64,000 nt of DNA from Hemicordylus capensis (lineage: Eukaryota > Chordata > Lepidosauria > Squamata > Cordylidae): NCBI RefSeq assembly GCF_027244095.1, contig NC_069661.1, positions 193,535,501 to 193,599,500 on the forward strand, given 5' to 3'. Under the pieces are notes generated by a model. It saw only the letters and a list, made by a program, of their open reading frames with translations, had not been told where the DNA came from and ran no database searches. Shown one piece after another: positions 56,060 to 64,000 of this stretch (position 1 is its first letter; each line of letters begins with the position of its first letter). The position numbers and the translations under genes were made by a program.

Positions 56060-56556
56060 CTATACTATGCCTTGCACCAATGCACTCACAATATCTAAAC
56101 AAATTGGCATATCTCCATGTTGACCAGAATCTTATCCTTAAAACCAGCTTAAGTGTTGGTTGCATTTGCTGTTGTGCAGTGCTGGTTGTATCATACTTAA
56201 AAGTATGACTTGTAGGTCATACTTTAGTAGTATAACTGTACAGTTAGGTATGCTGTAATCAAACACTTGCAGCAACATAGCTCTAGGTAGTCATTGGCAG
56301 TAAGCTGTAAATGGCTGATACCAATAGCAGAAATGTAGGCGTGCTCCAAATGCAGGGGTTGCTGTGTTGCCCCAAATCTCCCACACCCCTTTGCAGTCAG
56401 TGCTGTGCTTCCCATCCTATTTCTAGATCAAAGCAAAATCTTTACAGTGATATTATCTCCTCAGTCTTAAACACATTAAATACAGCAAGGATCACAGCCA
56501 TAACCTGTAGATTTTGTCAGTTATAAAATCATCCAATCTTATTATGACTATTTTAT
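56060..56556. other. Unique sequence
   Basis: No recognisable element is seen. Confidence 0.4.
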
Positions 56557-56623
56557 GCAAGAAAATGAAGATATAAAATACTAGTGCACAGTATATTGGT
56601 ATTTTATATCTTCATTTTCTTGC
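56557..56623. repeat. Perfect inverted repeat, 25-bp arms
   Basis: Left arm 56557-56581 and right arm 56599-56623 are exact reverse complements, with a 17-nt loop. Similarity extends a little beyond both arms (TATTTT..GCAAG outside). It is AT-rich and does not look like a simple repeat. Confidence 0.95.
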
Positions 56624-56797
56624 TGAAAATAATCTATGTCACATTGGAATAATTTATATCTAAATTATTAAGCATCTGGGTTGCTTAATGATGTAAATAC
56701 TAAACACTGAGATCTGCAATAGAAGTTGTGCTGACAGTGGAAGGATTGCTGGAAATATAGATGTAAGCTGTAGAACTTAAAACATGCCTTGTCCAGA

Positions 56798-57049
56798 CAG
56801 AGGCACTCTTACCCCTGGACTTTGGGGCCAAGTCCAGGGCATCCACAGCTCCTGCCCCCCCCCCTTTAATCCTGGGTGGTTTTGTCACCCAGTGGAGCAT
56901 GATGATGCTGAGACTGAGGAAATAATATCACCATAAAGATTTTGCTTTGATTGAAGAAACACTTAATTTGTGCTTTAATTTGTAGGTGGAGGTGGGGGGC
57001 TCCAAAGGCCTTTAGGTCCAGGCTCCAGAATTACCTAGGTGTACTTCTG
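56798..57049. mobile_element. Non-autonomous hAT element (252 bp)
   Basis: It is inverted relative to 46679-46915: it begins CAGAGGCACTCTTACCCC and ends ATTACCTAGG..TACTTCTG. The shared subterminal text is CTCCAAAGGCCTTTAGGTCC. The flanks TGTCCAGA and CTTCCAAA agree at only 5 of 8, fitting an older copy. Confidence 0.8.
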
Positions 57050-58029
57050 CTTCCAAAACAGATTCATTCCACTAGGGCTTTCTCTTTTGCAAGCCTCACT
57101 GAAATGAAATATACTCTTGTTCAATATCCATTCATTTCAGTGGGTCCTATGAAAAGCATTGCTGATGGATTGTGCTTGAGAAATAGAATTGTGGTGTTTG
57201 CATGTTCCAGAGCCATACATGTGAAAAAGAAGGCATCCCATAATAATTCTCCAGTGGCATCTTAGACCAGAATTAGCACAATTACAAATAGATTTATAAC
57301 AGCATTTATCCACCCGGATATATCCTGTTTGTCCTTAATAATAAAGTATGATGAGAAACTGTAAATGTAAAACAGCGTTTGGAAAAGGTTAGTATTCGTT
57401 AAATTAAATACTGTTAAGTTATAGAGCCAATAAATAAATAAAATCACAAATGCAAAATGTTATCCAGTGTCTTATTTAAAGCAGCTACAAAGTCTCTGGA
57501 AAAGAATTGTTCTCATGTAAGAAGCTAAGTTTGCACTTTGGCTCCTTTCACTAAGGTTTGCTAAGTCAGCAAATAGGTGCTTAGAAAGTGAATATTGACT
57601 AACATGTTAGCACAATCTTGTAGAATATGCCATTACACTAGCTTTGCAAGCAGCTATGTTTAGGATTGGGCTTTGATACACTGACTGATACTATCTGTAT
57701 GTCTAGAGAGCCATTGTTCAGGCATGAATAATTAGAAGTTGTGGACATATATAGTATGCTACCGCAGTGTTTTCAGCTACAGACATATTCTCATAATCAG
57801 AAATTTCAACTGATCCCCTGAAAAACAGGTCTATTCTAAGGAATTATTTGTTACTTCCTGCTCCAACTTCTTCATTCTCTATAAGAGCTGATAAGCTGTC
57901 GGCATGCAAGTGGAATGCCTCTGCAATGTCCTGAAAGAATGCTGCATATTACTCTCAGCTTCTTCAGGCCTCTCTCAGCTTCTTCTCTTGGCATCAAGAG
58001 ATGAACTTAATCCCTTAGAACAGGCTAGG
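57050..58029. other. Unique sequence
   Basis: A short inverted pair (CACTGAAATGAA at 57097-57108 and its complement at 57131-57142) is the only structure seen. Confidence 0.4.
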
Positions 58030-58348
58030 CAATCTGTGGCACAGGTGGTGGCACGATACAGAATGCGGCGGCCAGGTTGGTCTCTGGTTCATCTTGGAGA
58101 GACCACATCACTCCTTTGCTGATGGAGCTACACTGGCTGCCAATAGGTTTCTGGGCAAAATACAAAGTGCTAGTTATAACTTAAAAACCCCTAAACAGCT
58201 TAGGCCCTGGGTATTTAAGACAACATCTTCTTCATTATGAGCCCCACTGTGCATTGAGGTCATCTGGAGAGGTCCGTCTCCAGTTGCCGCCAACTTGCTG
58301 GTGGCCACGAGGACGGGCTTTCTCCATTGCTGCCCCAAGACTGTGGAA

Positions 58349-58379
<31 letters not shown>

Positions 58380-58690
58380 TTTATATCCCGCTCTTCCTCC
58401 AAGGAGCCCAGAGCGGTGTACTACATACTTGAGTTTCTCCTCACAACAACCCTGTGAATTGGTGCTCTACTGAGATACGATCCTCTCCATATCTGAAAAC
58501 CCACCTCTTCACCCAAGCTTTTTCAGCTTTTTAAATGTTTTAGGTTTTAATCTGTGGTCAATTTTTAAATTGTTAAATTGTTTTAAGTTTTTGTATATGT
58601 TTTTAACTTGTTTTATGCTATTGTTAACCGCCCAGAGATGAAAGTTTGGGGTGGTGTACAAATTTGATAGATAGATAAATAAATATTATA
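58030..58690 (+). mobile_element. L2 LINE 3' end with SINE insertion
   Basis: Decayed coding text follows the L2 C-terminus: RYRMRRPGWSLVHLGETTSL (QNAAARLVSG.. region, out of frame), GCTACACTGGCTGCCAATAG (LHWLPI), CTGGAGAGGTCCGTCTCCAG (SGEVRLQL). A SINE fragment sits at about 58350-58457. The 3' UTR ends AACCGCCCAGAGATGAAAG and ATAGATAGATAAATAAAT. Confidence 0.85.
58350..58457 (-). mobile_element. tRNA SINE 3' fragment in L2
   Basis: An (ATTT)n run, then TTATATCCCGCTCTTCCTCC, AAGGAGCCCAGAGCGGTG and CACAACAACCCTGTGA. GAATT occurs on both sides, a likely short target duplication within the L2 text TGTGGAATTGGTGC. Confidence 0.8.
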
Positions 58691-59052
58691 TTTTGAGTTG
58701 CACTTACACTGACTCCTGAGAGGAGGCTGCACACACCATTGAATTTAGCAGGAGCTAGTTCTTCTGTGCTAGGTCATTCCCCCACCCGCCCTATGCCTTA
58801 AAAGGGAGGCTGGCATTTCCCCACCTCTGTATTCAGGGATGGACATTATTAGAGGGAGTTTCTCAGAAATTCTGCTTGTGCAGGGAAAAAACTTAGACTG
58901 GGCATTAATTCTATTTAATTTTAAAATTGTAAATTCCTGTTAGACACAAGACAGAGACAAAATTAAAACATACCAATGAATTACACTGGATCACACTAAA
59001 CCTGTAAGATCTGCATTTTAATTTAAGCTTATTAAGCATTTTTTAAAAATTA
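58691..59052. other. Unique sequence
   Basis: No recognisable element is seen. Confidence 0.4.
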
Positions 59053-59158
59053 AGAACAGTCCTGCTGGATCAGGCCCAAGGCCCATCTAGTCCAGCATCC
59101 TGTTTCACACAGTGGCCCACCAGATGCCACTGGAAGCCTACAGGCTACCCCCAAGGTA
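59053..59158 (-). mobile_element. CR1 LINE 3' tail, inverted
   Basis: TAAGAACAGTCCTGCTGGATC, GGCCCATCTAGTCCAGC and GTTTCACACAGTGGCCCACC are the reverse of the CR1 3' UTR. It directly abuts a plus-strand CR1 ORF1 fragment. Confidence 0.88.
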
Positions 59159-59615
59159 GCATTCTCAGACATGCTACCTGTTCCACATGCAGGTACAGTG
59201 AGACAGGCAGAGCTGAGGGGTTTCAATGCAAGGATGAGACGTTGGTGCTGGAAGGAGGGGTTTAGATGTGTTAGGCACTGGGACACATTTGAGGGCAAGC
59301 AAGTCTTGTGCAAAAGGGACGGGCTGCACTTGAACCAAGATGGAACCAGGCTGCTAGCACTTAAAATAAAAAAGGTTGCAGAGCAGTTTTTAAAATGATG
59401 CCTGGGGAATAGCCAGCAGGTGCTGGGCAGTATCCGGTTTGGCAAATGCCATCCTTTAAAGTGCGAGGGTGTAAAGGATTCAGATAAAACAGAAGGGGAC
59501 AGAGCAGAACCACATAAAGAGCAGACAGAAGGCTGTGCCAGCTGGTCAACGAGTCAAAAGAAAGATAGCACACACCAGGGAAGAGATTCAGTGTACAGGT
59601 GCTTACATGCCAATA
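59159..59615 (+). mobile_element. CR1 LINE fragment: end of ORF1 and inter-ORF region
   Basis: The frame at 59171-59398 reads RQAELRGFNARMRRWCWKEG, RHWDTFEGKQVL and RDGLHLNQDGTRLLALKI, ending in a stop. This is the C-terminal block of the CR1 ORF1 esterase with the Asp and His of the last catalytic block intact. It matches 27790-28010. The following sequence matches the start of ORF2's leader. Neither a 5' end nor a 3' end of the element is attached, which is unusual for CR1. Confidence 0.85.
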
Positions 59616-59850
59616 TGGCATATCTATCTATTATATTTGTACACCTCCCTAAAGTTCCATCTCTGGGTGGTTTACAGCAACATAAAAAAGTTAAAACAGA
59701 AATAAATGCTGTAAAACAAATTTAAAACCACAGTCTAGTTAAAAAGCTTCGGTGAAAAAAATGTGTCTTTAAAGATTTTTTAAAAGTTGTCAGAGATGGA
59801 AGGCTCTTATTTCATCAGGGAGCGCATTCCAGAGAAACAAGAAAAAACAA
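59616..59850 (-). mobile_element. L2 LINE 3' tail
   Basis: TATCTATTATATTTGTACACC, CCATCTCTGGGTGGTTTACAG, A-rich sequence, then GTCAGAGATGGAAGGCTC and GGGAGCGCATTCCAGAG. Confidence 0.78.
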
Positions 59851-61029
59851 ATCACTTTTGAGATCCCCTAGAACCCTTCCCATGTGCTGTGAATTTGGTT
59901 TGAATCAGAACTTAAGCAGACAGAGCAATACACAGTGTCAGGTTCTCCCCAGTCTTAAGACTTCATGTACCTGCTGCTGACCATTGTGGCAAGTCACTAC
60001 ATAGCATACCCAAAGTTCTGGCCTAGCCACACCACATGAGTCTATCATTGGCTCTCTCCTTAAATATGAAGGGAATGAGAAGTTGCTACATGAAACCAGC
60101 CTGTTTGCCTCAGTATTCAAATCACTTGATCCCCATGTTTTTCTGATCATTTCTCCTACTACTTGACTTGTGCTCTTGCTTGCTTCGAAATCCAGTTTGC
60201 TGTTATTCTTGGCTCCTATTGGATTACCTGGCCTGACCTTTGGCTTGCCTACCTAGCTCTCCTGGCCCTCACGTCTAGGCTAACTGCCCACAACCCAGCC
60301 ATGAAATGCAAACACAGTGATTGTCATGTGGTTTGAATTGCTTGCTGGTTAGTGGTCAATGAAAAATTAGGTTCTCTGTACAGAAAGAATATCAAACTGC
60401 ACTTTAAATTCAGATTCAAACATTGCAAGGTTCGTGTTTTAATGTTATTTTAAAATAAAATATGTCTATATCTGACCATTTTGTGGGGAAAATGTGAAGG
60501 CTGGAAGGAGACCCAGCCTGATAATACACCACAAAGAAAACAGATTAGCCAGACATGCAGTAGGTATTAGTAGAGAGCAGGCGAATCCTTTAGAAAAGCC
60601 CATTTACTCCCACCTCAGTAAATACCAGATGTACTTGCATAGTTAAACTTTGATAGGAGGTACCCAAGAGGCATGAGACAAACACACTTGAAGTGCAGAA
60701 TAGAAACCACTACTGGAGAATAAATGGAACACAGGTATACTTCTGATTTTGCTTCCACCAAGACCTTCCAACAACTTGTTTACAGAGAAGGAAAGGGTGA
60801 GAGCTTGATTGCTTAAGGAACAGATGGGTGTTTTTTTGTTTTTTAAAAATTGTTGGCATAAGTGCAGGCAGAATCTGACAACAGCATTGTTTGGATACAA
60901 GTAGCACTTGGATGTACTTTAATCACAATATAATTAGCCTTGAGTGAATCATTTTAGTGGCTGTATCTTTAAATAAAAAACAGCCAGATACCTACAAGAC
61001 TCACAACTGGTAACTAAATGGCTCTAAGT
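59851..61029. other. Unique or unclassified sequence
   Basis: 60170-60300 shares a phrase (inverse of AGCCAAAGGTCAGGCC) with 53045. Otherwise nothing is seen. Confidence 0.35.
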
Positions 61030-61032
61030 TAT

Positions 61033-63745
61033 TTATTGATTTGATTTGATTTGATTTGTATACTGCCCAACAGGCAGTGCATTCCAAAGTCCAGGGACAA
61101 CAATGGAGAAGGTCTGTCCCTGAGTAGCTGCCAAACAAGCTGGTGGCAACTGCAGACAAACCTCTCCAGATGGTCTTAAGAGGCGGTGGGGCTCATGGTG
61201 AAGAAGACGTTCTCTTAAATACTCAGGCCCTAAGCTGTTTAGGGCTTTATAGGTAATAACCAGCACCTTGTATTTTGCCTGGAAACGTATTGGCAGCCAA
61301 TGTATTTCTTTCAACACAGGAGTATTATGGTCTCTCTTGGATGACCCAGAGACCAGCCTGGATGCCACATTCTGAATCAACTGTAGCTTTCAGACTATGT
61401 ACAAAGGCAGCCTCACATAGAGCACATTGCAGTAATCCAGCCTAGAGGTTTCCAGCATATGTACCACTGTTTTGAGAGGTTACCAGCATATGTACCACCC
61501 CGTTCATTCCAAGAAACAGACACAGCTGGCATATCAGATGAAGCTGATAAAAAGCACCTCTGGCCACCGCCTCAAACTGGGACACCAGGGAGAGTTTCAG
61601 ATCCAGAAGCACCCCCAGATTGTGTACCTGTTCCTTCTGGGAGAGCATGACCCCATCCAGAACCAGCAAATCAAAATCATCTCATAAATTCCAACCCTAC
61701 ACAATAAGTATCTCTGTCTTATCTGGATTCAGCCTCAGTTTGTTGTCCCTCATCCAGCCCATCACTGCTTCCAGGCAGGCATTTAGGGAGGTTATATCTT
61801 CTCCTGGTAATGCTGACATGGAGAAATAGATTTGGGTGTCATCAGCATATTGATAACACCCTGTCCAAATCTCCTGATGATCTCTCCCAGCGGTTTCATG
61901 TAGATGTTAAACAATATTGGAAACAATACAGAACCCTGAGGGACACCATAGGAAAGTTCAGATTTGGAAAAACGACAGTCTCCAAGGGAAGTCTCCAAAC
62001 AGTCTCCATCTGGAATCTGCCTGTAAGGTAGGAGTGGAACCACTGTAAAACAGTGCCTCCCACCCCGAACACTCTCAGATGTTCCAGAAGGATACTATGG
62101 TCGATAGTATCGAAAGTCGCCAAGAGATCCAAAAGGACCAACAGAGTCACACTCCCTCTGTCAATTCCCAATTGGATATCATCTGTCAGGCCCACCAAGG
62201 CAGTCTCCACCGCATAGCCCACCCAAAAGGTAGTTTGAAATGGGTCTAGATAATCAGTTTCCTCCGCCTGGAGCTGGGAGGCTGCCACCTTTTCAATCAC
62301 CTTGCCCAACCATGGAAGGTTGGAGACAGGCCTGTAGTTGCTTAATTCTGAGGGGATCAAAGGCAGGCTTCTTCAGAAACGGTCTAATGTTTGCCTCCTT
62401 AAGACAAGGAGGCATCCTGCTTTCCCACAGAGAAGCATTTATAATCTCTACCAGGCCCTCCACAACAGCCTCCCTGACAGATAGTATAAGCCATGTCAGG
62501 CAAGGATCAAGAGGACAGATGGTAGGCCGTATTATTCCGACCAACTGGTCCACATCCTCAGGAGTCACAAACTGAAACTGATCATCATGGTCATCACATA
62601 AGAGGAGCTGCTGGACACCTCGGCATCAGACTCTGTAACAATTGTGGAGTTTTAATCCGAGTCGGTCCAAATATGAGAAATTTTGTCCGCAAAAAACTCA
62701 TTAAAAAGTCACAGGGAGAAATTGTTGGTTCCAAGTACTGATCAAAGGGGAAGGGGCGCACATCTGCCCCTTTTCAACCTTGAACAGCTCCGCCGGATGT
62801 GAACTTGCGAACGCAATACGGGCAGAAAAGACTCTCTTCTTTGCCACACGTATTGCCTGAGCAGAGATCTTCAAATGTACTCTATGTTGCAATTAGGGAT
62901 GTGCATTTCAATTAGGAGAGAAAATGGTTTGTGTCCAAAAATGGCACCTTTGGATGTTTTGTACACCTGAAAATGAAAAATGTCTCAACGAAGATTTTTG
63001 TACCCAAATCAAAACTACCCTATTTTGGAAATGAAGATTTGTATTTCGGTAAATTATTTTGGACCTGTTTTGGTATTGCTGCTAGCAGTCTCTAAAGTCT
63101 CCCTTAAGTTTTCCTTTTGATGTCTCTTTGAATTTCCCACTCTTCAGGCCTGCAGATTGGCAGGCGAAAGCAGGCCGGATGTGTGGCAGAGTGGAAGGAA
63201 GTGGCAGGGAGGGAGCTTGCTGAGCTCTTTCCTTGGGCGGTGAAGTGGTGGTGGCAGTGGGCAGCGCAAGGCACTGGGCATGGCTGCAGTGGGGAGGTAG
63301 CGGAGGAGGCGGACAGCTGGGTGAGGCGGTGATAGGCAGCGCAAGGCACTGGGCACAGCCACGGTGGGGAGGCAGCAGAGGAGGCGGACGCTGGTTGAGG
63401 AGGCAAATTGGGTGGGGCTTCAGATTTGGCTGAAGCTGAATGCAAAAAAATACAAAATGCACAACCCTAGTTAAATCTGTCGGATTTGAGTTGAGTCTTT
63501 CTCCACTTGTGCTCCAGTCGTCTACCTTGCCACTTCAGCCCCCGCAGTTCTTCCATATACCAAGGGGCCAATTTTGCAGCGGGTTGGAGAGGACGCTTAG
63601 GAGCAATTGTATCTACTGCCCCGGTGAGTTTGCTGTTCCAGTTCTCCACCAGAGCATCAACAAGATCACCGGCAGAGCCAACACTAAATCCCTCCAAGGC
63701 TTTTTGGAATCCTATTGGATCCAATAATCTTCTCGGGTGGACCAT
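61033..63745 (-). pseudogene. L2 ORF2 remnant
   Basis: Readable blocks, in protein order: LVDALVENWNSKLTGAVDTI and PWYMEELRGLKWQGRRLEHK (63467-63745); NASLWESRMPPCLKEANIRP (62293-62568); NYRPVSNLPWLGKVIEKVAA; motif A VLLDLLATFDTIDHSILLEH (about 62100-62160); motif B YGVPQGSVLFPILFNIYMKP (about 61890-61950). Motif C is an intact YADDTQ in another frame at about 61840. Then come VHNLGVLLDLKLSLVSQFEA (61442-61669) and RLVSGSSKRDHNTPVLKEIH, LWNALPVG (61033-61380). At least four frame changes separate them, so it is inactive. Confidence 0.88.
62894..63469. mobile_element. Foldback-family hAT element in L2 (576 bp)
   Basis: The ends are TAGGGATGTGCATTTC and, reversed, TAGGGTTGTGCATTTTG. L2 sequence is on both sides. 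The flanks GTTGCAAT and GTTAAATC match poorly, so the duplication has decayed. The interior (63100-63400) is GC-rich and has two tandem copies of a roughly 74-bp unit beginning GGCAGCGCAAGGCACTGGGC (about 63260 and 63335). Confidence 0.8.
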
Positions 63746-64000
63746 CCTAATAGGCCCTTCGGCCCTGCGAAGGTGGGAAGTAATTGTGAGTCCAACCTTA
63801 ACCAGATGGTAGTCCGTTCATAACAATGGGGAAATCACAGGATTCCCCACCCACGGAACACCACCCTGATCAGAGTTAAAGACCAAATCAAGTGTGTGAC
63901 TGGCAATATGAGTCGGTCCTGAGACCATTGGGATAGGCCCATAGTCATCATGGCCCCTATGAACTCCTGAGCCACCCTGGACAAATTGGTCCCGAAATGA

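Larger units (their letters stand above)
61030..64000 (-). mobile_element. Long L2 LINE, running off the window, split by a hAT element
   Basis: From the 3' end, a (TCAAA)n tail at 61030-61060 leads into the C-terminal coding region (61060-61400), the region after the RT (61450-61670), the RT core (61800-62360), the upstream RT region (62293-62570) and part of the domain between endonuclease and RT (63470-64000). A foldback hAT element at 62894-63469 interrupts it. A 33-bp tandem duplication around CCAGCATATGTACCAC lies at 61450-61500. About 2.4 kb of L2 is present and the element continues past 64000. It is the longest L2 here. Confidence 0.9.

Overview
The window reads as intergenic or intronic DNA from a squamate reptile (lizard or snake). 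Three things point there: a BovB (RTE) LINE at about 930-2083, tRNA-derived SINEs including a Sauria-type copy at 7828-8048, and many CR1 and L2 LINEs mixed with non-autonomous hAT elements. I found no host exon, rRNA, standalone tRNA, CRISPR array or bacterial-type operon. Every reading frame that I can recognise belongs to a transposable element, and most other open frames are short, low-complexity or repeat-derived.

Layout. 1-7.1 kb: CR1 tail, BovB 3' half, L2 fragments, a tRNA-Ala-derived SINE and an L2 reverse transcriptase fragment. 7.6-13 kb: microsatellites, a CR1 3' half holding a Sauria SINE, unique sequence, and a hAT element with clean 8-bp target duplications. 13.15-14.5 kb: a solo LTR fossil. 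14.5-18.8 kb: mostly unique sequence and an LTR-like repeat. 18.8-24.6 kb: a DIRS-order fossil split by a 3.4-kb hAT-ended insertion and a 309-bp hAT element, then a foldback hAT element and an L2. 25.8-33.6 kb: the most structured part, an L2 LINE split by a nearly full-length CR1, which itself holds an L2 tail, a hAT element, and a SINE split by a foldback hAT element.

33.6-41.7 kb: SINEs, a second LTR-like repeat, an unclassified foldback element, an L2 split by a hAT element, a foldback hAT element and the 3' part of a Ty3/Gypsy fossil. 41.7-52.3 kb: unique DNA, an L2 split by an unusual terminal-inverted-repeat element with a duplicated right end, a 1.76-kb hAT element, and a LINE reverse transcriptase of uncertain clade. 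52.3-64 kb: small hAT elements (one nested in another), a perfect 25-bp-arm hairpin, L2 and CR1 pieces, and a long minus-strand L2 split by a hAT element and running off the window end.

Nothing here acts together as a pathway. The links are historical: LINEs supply the machinery and 3' tails that SINEs borrow, and hAT ends recur in several families. Insertion order can be read from which element interrupts which. I see no previously undescribed functional system. The most interesting items are the multi-level nest at 25.8-33.6 kb, the 3.4-kb hAT-ended insertion, the foldback hAT family, the duplicated-end element at 44.8-46.4 kb and the perfect hairpin at 56.6 kb. All family names come from recognition by eye, not from a database search.
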